From assembly GCF_900102875.1 (NCBI RefSeq), contig NZ_FNGH01000016.1, forward strand, positions 31,576-95,575: DNA of 64,000 nt. Direction: 5' to 3'. The notes under the pieces are model-generated. The model saw only the letters and a program-made list of their open reading frames with translations, was not told where the DNA came from and made no database searches. The position numbers and the translations under genes were made by a program. Positions 26,367 through 35,698 of the stretch are shown piece after piece (positions within the stretch are counted from its first letter, which is position 1; each line of letters opens with the position of its first letter). The DNA comes from Franzmannia pantelleriensis. Its GTDB lineage: Bacteria > Pseudomonadota > Gammaproteobacteria > Pseudomonadales > Halomonadaceae.

Positions 26367-27560
26367 TCAGGCGGCCACGCTGCCATGCGGGTCAATGACG
26401 AATTTCTTGGCCACGCCGCCATCGAAGTCGGCGTAGCCGCGCGGCGCATCGTCCAGCGAGATCACCTGAACGTTGACCGCCCGGGCGATATCGACCTTGT
26501 CGAACAGGATGGCCTGCATCAACTGGCGGTGGTACTTCATCACCGGGCACTGGCCGGTATGGAAGGAGTGCGATTTGGCCCAGCCCTGGCCCAGGCGCAT
26601 CGACAGGTTGCCGTGCTGGGCCTCGGCACTCTCCGCGCCGGGGTCCTCGGTGACGTAGAGACCGGGAATACCGATCTGCCCACCGGCACGAGTGATGTCC
26701 ATGCAGGCGTTGAGCACCGCCGCAGGCTGCTCGTGAGAGTGATCGTGACCGTGACAGCGCGCCTCGAAGCCTACCGCGTCCACGGCGCAGTCGACCTCAC
26801 GATCGCCAAGGATCGGCTCGAGCATATCGGCCATCGGCGTGTCTTCACGCAGGTCGAGGGTCTCGCAGCCGAAACTCCTGGCCTGGGCCAGACGATCGGG
26901 GTTCATGTCGCCGACGATCACGCAGGCCGCGCCCAGCAGCTGTGCCGACACCGCCGCGGCCAGCCCCACCGGGCCGGCGCCGGCGATATAGACGGTGCTG
27001 CCCGGCCCGACCCCGGCGGTGACGCAGCCGTGAAAGCCGGTGGGGAAGATATCCGAGAGCAGCGTCAGGTCGCCGATCTTGTCCATGGCGAGATCGCGGT
27101 CGGGGAACTTGAGCAGATTGAAGTCGGCATAGGGCACCATCACGTACTCGGTCTGCCCGCCGACCCAGCCGCCCATGTCGACGTAGCCATAAGCCGCTCC
27201 GGGCCTCGCCGGATTGACGTTGAGGCAGATGCCGGTCTTGCCCTCCTTGCAGTTGCGGCAGCGACCACAGGCGATATTGAAGGGTACCGAGACGACATCG
27301 CCGACCGCGACGAACTCCACGTCGCGCCCGCATTCGATTACCTCACCGGTGATCTCGTGCCCCAGCACCAGTCCCTGCGGTGCCGTGGTACGTCCACGCA
27401 CCATGTGCTGATCGCTGCCGCAGATATTGGTGGTGATCACCTTGAGGATCACCCCGTGCTCGCACTTGCGCTTGCCCAGCGCCAGTTCGGGAAAGGGAAT
27501 GGCCTGGACCTCGACCTTGCCGGGGCCCATGTAGACCACCCCGCGGTTGGCTTGACTCAT
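26367..27560 (-). CDS. fdhA: Glutathione-independent formaldehyde dehydrogenase
   Basis: Zinc- and NAD-dependent dehydrogenase of the MDR superfamily, 397 residues, closely resembling Pseudomonas putida-type FdhA. Catalytic zinc ligands in ICGSDQHMVRG and LGHEITGEV; structural zinc Cys residues in CGRCRNCKEGKTGIC; NAD-binding GAGPVGLAAAVSAQLLGA. The family-specific insert DAVGFEARCHGHDHSHEQPA is present. The ATG at 27560 begins MSQANRGVVYMGPGKVEVQ. It likely detoxifies formaldehyde by dismutation or oxidation to formate. Monocistronic-looking; convergent with argP, 5 bases apart. Confidence 0.95.
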   Translation of the reverse strand: MSQANRGVVYMGPGKVEVQAIPFPELALGKRKCEHGVILKVITTNICGSDQHMVRGRTTAPQGLVLGHEITGEVIECGRDVEFVAVGDVVSVPFNIACGRCRNCKEGKTGICLNVNPARPGAAYGYVDMGGWVGGQTEYVMVPYADFNLLKFPDRDLAMDKIGDLTLLSDIFPTGFHGCVTAGVGPGSTVYIAGAGPVGLAAAVSAQLLGAACVIVGDMNPDRLAQARSFGCETLDLREDTPMADMLEPILGDREVDCAVDAVGFEARCHGHDHSHEQPAAVLNACMDITRAGGQIGIPGLYVTEDPGAESAEAQHGNLSMRLGQGWAKSHSFHTGQCPVMKYHRQLMQAILFDKVDIARAVNVQVISLDDAPRGYADFDGGVAKKFVIDPHGSVAA

Positions 27561-27679
27561 GGCTGGCGTCCTTCGCTGTGTTGTCATTGGCGACGTATCG
27601 CGCCTACAGCCTAGTCAAGCCAGCATCTGGGAACGTCTCAGGCGAGGCATCGACATGCCTAATCCAGACATGCTCCGCG

Positions 27680-27985
27680 CTAGTCGTCACCCAGCAGCGC
27701 ATCGACACTGTCGACCTTGTCCTGCATACGCTGCTCACGATCGGTACGGGTGCCCATCTTGAGGGTAGTGGTAATGCGTGGCGCGCCCATCTCATGCACG
27801 ACCTCATGGCAGCGCTTGACCACTGCCATCACCTCATCCCAGGGGCCCTCGATATTGGTGCCATAGGCATGCATCTGGTGGCTCAGGCCCGAATCGCCTA
27901 TCACCCGCTGGCACGCCGCGATATGCGACGAGACTGAGACACCCGCACCGATCGGCACGACACAAAGGTCCACGATGACATCCAT
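27680..27985 (-). CDS. MTH1187/YkoF-type thiamine-binding protein
   Basis: A 100-residue protein of the DUF77 family: it begins MDVIVDLCVVPIGAGVSVS and contains MHAYGTNIEGPWDEVMAVVKRCHE and RITTTLKMGTRTD, the family's core. Members form tetramers and some bind thiamine or its precursor hydroxymethylpyrimidine. GAGGAA lies eight bases upstream of the ATG. No thiamine genes are adjacent, so the physiological ligand is not supported by context. Probably transcribed alone, ahead of fdhA on the same strand. Confidence 0.85.
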   Translation of the reverse strand: MDVIVDLCVVPIGAGVSVSSHIAACQRVIGDSGLSHQMHAYGTNIEGPWDEVMAVVKRCHEVVHEMGAPRITTTLKMGTRTDREQRMQDKVDSVDALLGDD

Positions 27986-28149
27986 CTGGCGTTCCTCCAT
28001 TCGGGTCAGCGGCCGATTACCACGCTATTTGGCAATCGACTATGCTGAATAATCATGTCGTTAAATGAATAACAAGACGTCGCCGCACGCCCTGCCGTCC
28101 ATCATAGCCAATGCTTGGAGAGCCCTCGATAACGGATCAGGAGACCGCC

Positions 28150-29301
28150 ATGACCAGCGACACTCGCATCGGCCCCGTGCCGCTCCCGAACACTCGCGCC
28201 CGCCGAGTCGTCGAGCAGCTGCTGGAGGGCTCCGGCGTGACCCTCAACGGCAGCGCCGACTGGGACATTCAGGTGCACCATCCCGACTTTTTCACCCGTG
28301 TACTGCACCAAGGGACGCTGGGGCTCGGCGAGGCCTACATGGACGGCTGGTGGGAGTGCCCTCGCATCGATGAGATGGCCTGTCGACTGCTGATGCACGG
28401 ACTCGGCGAACGCGCCCACACCCCCTCCGAGCGGCTCATGTATCGCCTGCAGACGGGCTTTTTCAATCTGCAGAGCAAGGCGCGGGCTTATATCGTCGGT
28501 GAGACGCATTACGACCTCGGCAACGACCTCTTCGAGCGCATGCTCGACCCCACCATGTGCTACTCCTGCGGCTACTGGAAACGCGCTGACTCGCTGCACC
28601 AGGCGCAGCTCAACAAGCTCGACCTGGTTGCACGCAAGCTGGAACTCGCGCCCGGCATGCGGGTGCTCGACATCGGCTGCGGCTGGGGCAGCTTTGCCGA
28701 ATACGCCGCCCACCACTACCGTGTCGAAGTGACCGGCATCACCATCTCCCGCGAACAGGCGACGTTGGCGCGAGAACGCTGCGATGGCCTCCCCGTGGAT
28801 ATTCGGCTGCAGGACTACCGCGACCTTGACGGCCGCTTTGATCGTATCGTCTCGATCGGCATGTTCGAGCATGTCGGCCATCGCAACTATGCCACCTACT
28901 TCAGGACCGTGGAGCAACTGCTCGAGGACGACGGGCTATTCCTGCTGCATACCATCGGTTCCAACAATTCCGACATCACCGCCGATCCCTGGGTCAACAA
29001 GTACATCTTTCCCAATGGCGTGCTGCCATCGGCAATGCACATCACACGGGCCGCCGAAGCGCATTTGCTGCTCGAAGACTGGCAGAACTTCGGCGCCGAC
29101 TACGACCCCACGCTGATGGCCTGGTTAGGCAACGTCGATGACCGCTGGCACGAGATCGCCGAGCGCTATAGCGACCGCATCCGGCGAATGTTCCGCTACT
29201 ACCTTTCAGTGTGCGCGGGTGCCTTTCGCGCCCGCGACCTGCAGCTCTGGCAACTGGTTTTCTCGCGCGGGCGTGCCGGCCGTTATGACGCCCCCAGGTA
29301 A
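28150..29301 (+). CDS. cfa: Cyclopropane-fatty-acyl-phospholipid synthase
   Basis: SAM-dependent enzyme that adds a methylene bridge to unsaturated acyl chains of membrane phospholipids, often during stress or stationary phase. The 383-residue product has the CFA N-terminal domain (LGLGEAYMDGWWEC), the SAM motif MRVLDIGCGWGSFAEYAA, and conserved YDLGNDLFERMLDPTMCYSCGYW, SIGMFEHVGHRNY and HTIGSNN segments. The ATG at 28150 follows AGGAGA. Divergent from the thiamine-binding-like gene. Appears monocistronic. Confidence 0.95.
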   Translation: MTSDTRIGPVPLPNTRARRVVEQLLEGSGVTLNGSADWDIQVHHPDFFTRVLHQGTLGLGEAYMDGWWECPRIDEMACRLLMHGLGERAHTPSERLMYRLQTGFFNLQSKARAYIVGETHYDLGNDLFERMLDPTMCYSCGYWKRADSLHQAQLNKLDLVARKLELAPGMRVLDIGCGWGSFAEYAAHHYRVEVTGITISREQATLARERCDGLPVDIRLQDYRDLDGRFDRIVSIGMFEHVGHRNYATYFRTVEQLLEDDGLFLLHTIGSNNSDITADPWVNKYIFPNGVLPSAMHITRAAEAHLLLEDWQNFGADYDPTLMAWLGNVDDRWHEIAERYSDRIRRMFRYYLSVCAGAFRARDLQLWQLVFSRGRAGRYDAPR

Positions 29302-29472
29302 CCGAGCAATGACATAGCGTCACCCCCTGTAGTCAATCGCTTACATCCATTGCAGGGTGACACCTCCTAATACTTCGGCGTATATTTCTCTGCTTATATA
29401 AAGAAGGCGCCAAGCGCCCGATCAATAACAAGAAACATCCACGCAGCGGAACGCCTAGCCAGGAGGCCACCC

Positions 29473-30387
29473 ATGCCTGCCGATGACAGCGTGCTGCCTG
29501 AGACCAAGGAGAGTCTCGAGCAGCTCAAGCTCATGACCGAGCGCATTCCCGGCATGATCTTTCAACTCTTTCGCAGCGCTAGCGGCCAGCTGCGTTTTCC
29601 CTACCTGGCCGGCAATGCCACGCTAGTTCGCGAAGGCGAACGTCGTCTACTTGCCGACGACGGCAGCTATGCCTTCGAGCGTATCGACGCCGAGGACTTT
29701 CCACGCCTGATGGCCGCCATCGAGCGCTCGGCCAAGTCGCTGACCCCGCTGGCCATGCAGTTTCAGCTGCATCAGCCGTGTGGCGAGGTACGTTGGATCT
29801 CGGTGCGCGCTCAACCAGAGTGGCGCTGCGGCGGTACCCTGTGGCACGGCCTGATGATGGATGTCAGCGAGCAGGTCGCCCACGAGGCCCACCTGCGCGA
29901 ACTCTCCGACACCGACGAGCTGACCGGTCTGGCCAATCGCCGCAAGCTGATGTGCCGGCTGGATGAGGAAATCTCTTCGGCGCGCCGCCACGGGTCGCCT
30001 TTGTCGCTGATGCTGCTCGACCTCGATCACTTCAAGGGCATCAACGATACCTGGGGACACCTGCAGGGTGATCAGGTACTCGAGGATCTGGCCCGGCTCT
30101 GTCAGCAGCAGCTGCGCGAGGAGGATATCTCGGCGCGCCTCGGCGGCGAGGAATTTGCGATGCTGCTGCCGGTCACGCCCCTCTCCCACTGCCTGCCGCT
30201 TGCCGAGCGGCTGCGCAAAGCCATTGCCGCATACGATTTCGGCATTGGGCAAGGCAAGGTAACGGCCAGTATCGGCATCGCTGAGTACCGCCTCGGCGAA
30301 CCCCGCGACGCCTTTATCGAGCGTGCCGATCGTGGTCTCTATGCCGCCAAGCATCAGGGGCGCAACCGGGTGGTGAGCGAGCCCTGA
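29473..30387 (+). CDS. PAS-GGDEF diguanylate cyclase
   Basis: Cytoplasmic c-di-GMP synthase, 304 residues, no membrane segment. A PAS-like domain (about 18-135: IPGMIFQLFRSASGQLRF and a closing MMDVSEQVAHEAHLREL) is followed by a GGDEF domain with DELTGLANRR, LDLDHFKGINDTWGH and the active motif GGEEF (224-228). An RxxD inhibitory site (Arg215-Asp218) sits five residues ahead of GGEEF, so product inhibition is expected. AGGAGG precedes the ATG. The 170 bases upstream look non-coding. Signal unknown. Convergent with the truncated haemoglobin gene. Confidence 0.93.
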   Translation: MPADDSVLPETKESLEQLKLMTERIPGMIFQLFRSASGQLRFPYLAGNATLVREGERRLLADDGSYAFERIDAEDFPRLMAAIERSAKSLTPLAMQFQLHQPCGEVRWISVRAQPEWRCGGTLWHGLMMDVSEQVAHEAHLRELSDTDELTGLANRRKLMCRLDEEISSARRHGSPLSLMLLDLDHFKGINDTWGHLQGDQVLEDLARLCQQQLREEDISARLGGEEFAMLLPVTPLSHCLPLAERLRKAIAAYDFGIGQGKVTASIGIAEYRLGEPRDAFIERADRGLYAAKHQGRNRVVSEP

Positions 30388-30404
30388 CGCCGCTCAGCGG
30401 CGTC
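30386..30404. terminator. Palindrome shared by two convergent gene ends
   Basis: GACGCCGC-TCA-GCGGCGTC is a perfect eight-base stem with a three-base loop. It overlaps the stop of the diguanylate cyclase and the loop is itself the stop codon of the haemoglobin gene on the minus strand. No T-run; it may still act as a two-way transcription barrier. Confidence 0.4.
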
Positions 30405-30798
30405 GGCACATCTCCGCCGGATGGCGCAGCTGAGCCAGCAGATATGCCTTGAGTTCGGTATCAGCGTCCTGTTCGTCAAGCGCCGTGGCCATGCACGCCA
30501 GCCAGGCGTCGCGTTCCTCGGGCCCGATATCCAGATGGCGATGCGCACCGGGGATGCTGATCGGCCCGAAGCGCTCGCGATAGCGCTTCGGGCCGCCCAT
30601 CCAGCCGATCAAAAAGGTGGTCAACTTGTCCCGCGACTCGCTCAAATCGTCGGGATGCATGGCGCGAATCCGCTGCGCTTCAGGCAACCGCTCCATCGCC
30701 GCATAAAACCGCTCGACCAGACTGGCCACGGCCGCCTCGCCGCCTAGCGCCTGCAGGGTGCTGTCGCCAACGCCGTAGATTCGCACCGTATCGTTCAT
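30394..30798 (-). CDS. Truncated haemoglobin, group II
   Basis: Small haem protein of the 2-on-2 globin class, 134 residues, usual length. It shows GGEAAVASLVERFYAAMERLPEAQRIRAMHP, FLIGWMGGPKRYRERFGPISIPGAHRHLDIG (with the distal-side Trp-Met and the proximal His region) and a C-terminal DAWLACMATAL. Members bind oxygen or NO and may act in redox or nitrosative defence. The ATG lies one base after the stop of the SMC-like gene, and its SD (AGGAG) sits inside that gene's end, so it looks translationally coupled to it. Confidence 0.92.
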   Translation of the reverse strand: MNDTVRIYGVGDSTLQALGGEAAVASLVERFYAAMERLPEAQRIRAMHPDDLSESRDKLTTFLIGWMGGPKRYRERFGPISIPGAHRHLDIGPEERDAWLACMATALDEQDADTELKAYLLAQLRHPAEMCRRR

Positions 30799-30799
30799 C

Positions 30800-33700
30800 C
30801 TAGGTCTCCTCGCCGACCGGCTCGCTGACATGGATCCCGAACAGGCTGGCTTCACCGGCGCTACGGCCGAGTCGCTCCGGCTCTACGGTACGTCCATCGC
30901 GTACCATCACATGACCACCTTGGCCCTGGACGCCGCCGATCACACTGCCCACCAGGTAGGTGGGAAAGATCGCCGGATCGTTCTCGTAGTTGGGGTTGTG
31001 GATCAGGCCAATCATCTGGAAACGCCCGCGGGTATTGCGTAACGACTCCAGCGAGTCCTGGATCAAGCGCCGGTGCGAGAGCTTGGAGAACAGACCGTCC
31101 AGCAGGATCACGCTCTCGCGACTGTTGCGGGCACGCCGCTTGTGATGGCCGGGTAGCTCGCGCAGTTCACGCTCGATGGCGAACTCCGAGAGCTTGACCA
31201 GCCACATCAGCGAGACCGCCTCGCGCTGGCCCTCGGACATGTCCTCGTTGAGCGAAAACAGCCGCCCGTGCGGGCGGATGGCGTCATGCTTGAGGCGTAT
31301 CGACACGTCGTGGAAGAGTCCGCGGTAGATGCGTCGACGAATCTGGCGCAGCAGGTCATCGTCGCGGCGGCGGGTATCGCCGTCGGGCATGCCACCGTCG
31401 CGCTCGGCGCGACGCCTCTGCGCCACCTGGTGCTCGTCGATGTCCGCCAGCAGCGTGGTGATCAGCTCACGCAGCGGCTCGCCGTCGATCAGTGACGCCT
31501 TGACCTCGAAGTAGGCACCGCCCTCGCCGTGGCTGCGCGCCACCCGCTTGAGAATATCGAGGTTGCCGGCGGCGTCGGCAATGATCGAGCTGAGCCGCTC
31601 GACCAGGGTGCCTTCGATCTGTTCGCGGGAGGTGTGCAGCCGCTCGACGCGCTGACGATGCTCGCCGAGCTGGGCCTCGAGCTGGTCATGCAGTGCCGCC
31701 AGGTCGGCCAGCGCCGCGGCGCTGACGCCCTTGAGTGCCCCCAGCCGCGCACGCTCGGTGTCACTGAAGGCACGACTCTGGGCGGCGGCCTCCAGCGCCT
31801 CGGCCAGGCGCCGCTCGAGGGCGCGCACCGCCTTGTCCTGACGCTCGCGATTGCGCGCCCGCTCGCCCAGATTGAGCTCATGTAGCGCTTCGATCAGGGT
31901 CTGCTGACAGGCTTCCAGCGCCGCCAGCTCGAGCGCCGATGCGCTGCCAGAAAACTGCCACCAGTCATCCAGGGCTGCTTGGCGACCTTCACTTGCCGGG
32001 TCGTCCTGCGGCCAGACCGCGACGCTGCCGATATCCTGATCCGACGACAGGACCGCCAGCCGCTGTGCCCAGCCATTGGGTAGCTCGCGCACCACCGCCA
32101 GCCACGCCAGGGCCAGCTGATCGACCCACTCCATCGCACGCTGCTGGGCGGCGAGTCGTTCGTTGACTGCATCGCGTTCGTCGCGCTTGGCCTTGAGCCG
32201 TTGACGGCATTCGCCCTGCTCGCGCTTGACCCGGGCGATCTCACGCTCGAGTTTGTGGCCGCCACCACCGGCATCACGCACATCGAGGTACGCCCGAATC
32301 CGCGTGAAGGAGAAGTCGGCGCGGCGATTGGCGATCGCCAGGCGCGCTTCGAGCTGCTCCTGGACCTCGGCGGCAGTCTCGATAAAGGCCACACCGCCCT
32401 CGGCCTCGAACTCGGCCAGGGCGCGCAGCCGGTCGCGTTCGCCGTCGGCGAACAGCCCGCGCTGCTCGGCGTCGAGCTCGCTGAGACGGCGCTCGAGGGT
32501 CTCGATCTGGCGCTCGGCGTCATGCAGTCGTTCGCCGAGCTCGGCCTGGCTCTCGGCCAAGCTATCCAGTCGCGTCTCCAGTGACTCGAGGCGCTCGACG
32601 CCGCCGGCATTGGCAAACTGCTCTGCGGCAAGCCAGGTCTGGCCGTGGCGTTCCAGTGCCTGTTGCGCATCGACCAGCCGCGGGCGCTGTTCGGCCAGCT
32701 CGGTCTCGGCCGCCAGCGCGGTCTCGGCAGCCTCTTCGAGGGCCCGCTGACCGCCGGCTTCCAGATAGCGCTGGTAGTCGTCGATACAGCTCAGCGCTGC
32801 ATCGCTGAGGCGCGGTGCCAGCGCCGCCTGACGCTCGGCAAGCGTCGCCTGCTCGGCACCCAGCGCCTCCAGCCCCGCAACCACGTCGGCCTCGTCCGCC
32901 TGCCGGGCGCGAACCGCCAGCGCATAGGCCTCGCCGTGGGGATCGAGACGCCGGCACTCCACCTCCAGTGCCGCCTGGCGCTCGCGATCGGCGGCCAAGC
33001 GTCGTTCAGTGGCCTGGCGCAACTCATCCAGATAGCGCGGATCGAGTGCCGCCTTGACCGCCAGCGTCTCGACACCTTGTACCGCGCCAAGCGGCGAGCG
33101 GCCGGCCTCCAGCCGCGTCGTCAGGGCCCCGGCTTCGAGTACCGGCAACGCCAGGCCGGCGTCGACCAGCAGGCCAGCGACATCTTCGGCATTGGCCTCG
33201 CCCTCGACCACTGGGGCGAACAGCACCCCAGCGGCCTGGGCCAGCCACTCGCGACGCTGCGCTTCCGGCCAGCGCGCGGCGTTGAGCCACTCGTGCAGCG
33301 GCTGCCAGGCGATCTCCTCGCGCTGCAGCAGGCGTTCGGCGTCGGCTTCCACCGCACGCCGTTCGAGGGGGTCGCCGCTCAGGCTCTCCAGGTAACGCTG
33401 GCGCTCGGCAATGGCGGCCTCCAGCGACTCGGCCTCGCTGAGCAGCCGCGGATAGCGGCGCTGGGCATCGCGCAGCCAGTCGGCAGGCGTCAGGTCGCTG
33501 CATTCGGCGAAGCTCAGCCGCGCCTGGTGCAGTTCGCGCAGCTCGGCCTCGCGCTGAGCGAGGCGGTGCTCGGCATCGGCCAGTTCGCGCTCCTGCTCGC
33601 GCAGGCGGCTACGCAGGTGCACCGGTTCGTCATCGCCGTGCAGCTCGGCGTAGCGCCGCGCTGCCTCGGCCAGCGGTGCCAACCGCGCCTGCTCGCGCTG

Positions 33701-35698
33701 GGCATCGTGCAGACGCTGCTCGGCATCGCGGCAGCCTGTCTCGAGCTCCGCCAGCTGCGTCTTGCGCCGCGACCAGAAGCCGCGTGGCTCCTCCTCCGGC
33801 CATCCCTCGACGAATGCCTGCCACGGACCCTGGCCCTGACTGAGCAAGCCCTGCTCACCGGCCAGGCGCTGCTGCTCGTCGCGCAGGGTCGCGGCCTCGT
33901 CGCGCAACTCGCGGCACTCCTCGAGCAGCGGCTGACGCTGCTGCTCGGCGTCATCGCGAGCCTCTTTGATCAGCGTCTCACGCTCGTGCTTCTCGGCCAG
34001 GCGCTCGGCGGGCACTTCATGGGGGTGACGCTGGCGGAACTCGGCGTGCCAGGCAGCGACCTGCTTGAGCTCACCGCTGCGGCCCAGATGCGCGTTGAGG
34101 GCACGGCGCGCCTCCTCGGCCTCGCGCCGGCTGGCCTCGGCGGTGTGCTCCGGCGCCTCCAGTTCAGCCTCGCTGAACAGGCCGTCGGCCAGCGCCTGAG
34201 TATAAAAGCTCTGGTTGTCGACGAACTCGCGCTGCTGCCCCTCGAGGCGCTCGCGATCATGCTCAAGACTCTCGAGCTGCCCATCGAGGTGGTCGAGGTC
34301 ATGCCCCAGCTCATCGAGATAGGCGCGGTCGGCGATCACCTCTTCGCGGAAACGGTTGCTGTCCAGCGCCTCGAACGCCTCAGCACCGCTATCAAGGGCC
34401 TCGAGCGCGCGGTGCCGGGCGCTGTCGTCGTTGAAGCTGAGGGTTTCGGCCAGCCAGTCGCGGGCAGCGGCAAAGGTCACGTGGCCCAGGTCGCGGGCGC
34501 TCAGCCATTCGGCGTCGGGCAGGTGGATCAACCGGCGGTGGGCGTCGACCCGCGCGCCGCGCTCGGAGAGCGCCTGGCGCACGCTGCGCTCAGTGGCCCC
34601 GCTGAGGCGTGCCAGCAGCCAGGTCGAGACCCGTGGTCGGCCGGTGTCGCCCACCGCCCAGGCAAATCCCGCCAGGGTCTCGGTATCGACGGCGTCGTCG
34701 GACGGCTGCCGGGGCAGCCCCGGCAGCCCGGCCAGCGCCTGGCCGCCGAGTAGACGCTCGAGGCTGGCCAGCCCCTGGTCGAGGCGCTCACGGGCCTCGC
34801 GGGCCTCGAGCAGGGCCGCGCCGTCGGCGCTCAACGCCGCCAGGCTGGCCACCTTGTCGGCCGTACGACGCTGATCGCTCTCGGCCTCGTCGAGACGATG
34901 GCGCAGCTCGGTGATATGGGTACCGGAGTTGAGGATCACCTCCTCGATCAGTTCCTCGCTCTCATCGGTTTCGCCGCGGGTCGCCCCGGACAGGATCTCC
35001 GGCGCCAGCACCTCGAAGAAGAACGCCTGGTCGGCCTTCTCGCCGCCGCGCGGCTTGATGGCGTTGAAGATCTGGCTCTTGTCGGCCCCGCCCTCCTTCT
35101 GGAAGGCGGCCAGTTGGGCCAGCTCGCGGCGCGAGACGTGGGCGCCCACCGCATCAAGCCACTCCTCGCGGTTATGGGTCAGGCGCACGTTGCGGCTTGA
35201 CATGGCAGTCTTGATATCGCTGTTGGCGTAGAGCGCCAGCATGCCGTCGGCGGTCAGGTGGTGAACCGGAATATCCTCGAGCCGCCCGGGGTAGTGGTAG
35301 AACGACAGACCGCTGCCGTCGCTGTAGCCGTAGAAGCCGAACACGAACGTCTCGCCGGCGACCTCTTCGCCGGCGGCGGCGAGCATGTCGTCCTGATGCT
35401 CGCCACCACTGCGCGAACGAAACTCCACGCGCAGGTGACTCCAGCTACGCCCCTGCCCGGCCACCGTCGATGGCGAACACTTGCGGCGAGTGCGCGAGAT
35501 CAGCGTGCGATCCCGCGACAGCAGGCCGATCAGCGCCTCAGCCAGGGTGGTCTTACCGAAGCCGTTCTCCATGCTGATGGCGCTCGACTGGCCGCGCAGG
35601 TCGAGCAGCAGGTGGCGCATCTTGGCGTCCCAGGGCGAGGCGATGTCGCCGTGCTTGTTGAGCAGGTTGGCCACCTCGATACGATTGATCACGCTCAT
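30800..35698 (-). CDS. MukB/MksB/JetC-like SMC ATPase (1632 residues)
   Basis: Large SMC-type ATPase of a condensin-like complex. The head has a Walker A MENGFGKTTL (Asn45-Gly46, Lys49), an N-terminal segment with RRKCSPSTVAGQGRSWSHLR, then more than 1000 residues of Glu/Arg/Leu/Ala-rich coiled coil broken by a mid-region, and a C-terminal head half with signature SEGQREAVSLMW (1488-1499) and Walker B VILLDGLFSKL (Asp1534). The position after the Asp, normally Glu in SMC proteins, is Gly1535. It is larger than typical MksB or JetC (about 900-1200, from memory) and nearer to MukB in length. It starts by a four-base overlap with the MksE-like gene and ends one base before the haemoglobin ATG. 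Assigned by architecture and operon, not by search. Confidence 0.8.
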   Translation of the reverse strand: MSVINRIEVANLLNKHGDIASPWDAKMRHLLLDLRGQSSAISMENGFGKTTLAEALIGLLSRDRTLISRTRRKCSPSTVAGQGRSWSHLRVEFRSRSGGEHQDDMLAAAGEEVAGETFVFGFYGYSDGSGLSFYHYPGRLEDIPVHHLTADGMLALYANSDIKTAMSSRNVRLTHNREEWLDAVGAHVSRRELAQLAAFQKEGGADKSQIFNAIKPRGGEKADQAFFFEVLAPEILSGATRGETDESEELIEEVILNSGTHITELRHRLDEAESDQRRTADKVASLAALSADGAALLEAREARERLDQGLASLERLLGGQALAGLPGLPRQPSDDAVDTETLAGFAWAVGDTGRPRVSTWLLARLSGATERSVRQALSERGARVDAHRRLIHLPDAEWLSARDLGHVTFAAARDWLAETLSFNDDSARHRALEALDSGAEAFEALDSNRFREEVIADRAYLDELGHDLDHLDGQLESLEHDRERLEGQQREFVDNQSFYTQALADGLFSEAELEAPEHTAEASRREAEEARRALNAHLGRSGELKQVAAWHAEFRQRHPHEVPAERLAEKHERETLIKEARDDAEQQRQPLLEECRELRDEAATLRDEQQRLAGEQGLLSQGQGPWQAFVEGWPEEEPRGFWSRRKTQLAELETGCRDAEQRLHDAQREQARLAPLAEAARRYAELHGDDEPVHLRSRLREQERELADAEHRLAQREAELRELHQARLSFAECSDLTPADWLRDAQRRYPRLLSEAESLEAAIAERQRYLESLSGDPLERRAVEADAERLLQREEIAWQPLHEWLNAARWPEAQRREWLAQAAGVLFAPVVEGEANAEDVAGLLVDAGLALPVLEAGALTTRLEAGRSPLGAVQGVETLAVKAALDPRYLDELRQATERRLAADRERQAALEVECRRLDPHGEAYALAVRARQADEADVVAGLEALGAEQATLAERQAALAPRLSDAALSCIDDYQRYLEAGGQRALEEAAETALAAETELAEQRPRLVDAQQALERHGQTWLAAEQFANAGGVERLESLETRLDSLAESQAELGERLHDAERQIETLERRLSELDAEQRGLFADGERDRLRALAEFEAEGGVAFIETAAEVQEQLEARLAIANRRADFSFTRIRAYLDVRDAGGGGHKLEREIARVKREQGECRQRLKAKRDERDAVNERLAAQQRAMEWVDQLALAWLAVVRELPNGWAQRLAVLSSDQDIGSVAVWPQDDPASEGRQAALDDWWQFSGSASALELAALEACQQTLIEALHELNLGERARNRERQDKAVRALERRLAEALEAAAQSRAFSDTERARLGALKGVSAAALADLAALHDQLEAQLGEHRQRVERLHTSREQIEGTLVERLSSIIADAAGNLDILKRVARSHGEGGAYFEVKASLIDGEPLRELITTLLADIDEHQVAQRRRAERDGGMPDGDTRRRDDDLLRQIRRRIYRGLFHDVSIRLKHDAIRPHGRLFSLNEDMSEGQREAVSLMWLVKLSEFAIERELRELPGHHKRRARNSRESVILLDGLFSKLSHRRLIQDSLESLRNTRGRFQMIGLIHNPNYENDPAIFPTYLVGSVIGGVQGQGGHVMVRDGRTVEPERLGRSAGEASLFGIHVSEPVGEET

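Noticed and set aside
32645..34753. A 702-codon open frame on the plus strand
   Set aside because: It is antisense to the SMC-like gene in high-GC coiled-coil sequence; its product is low-complexity Gln/Leu/Arg-rich with no domain, and the minus frame is clearly the gene.
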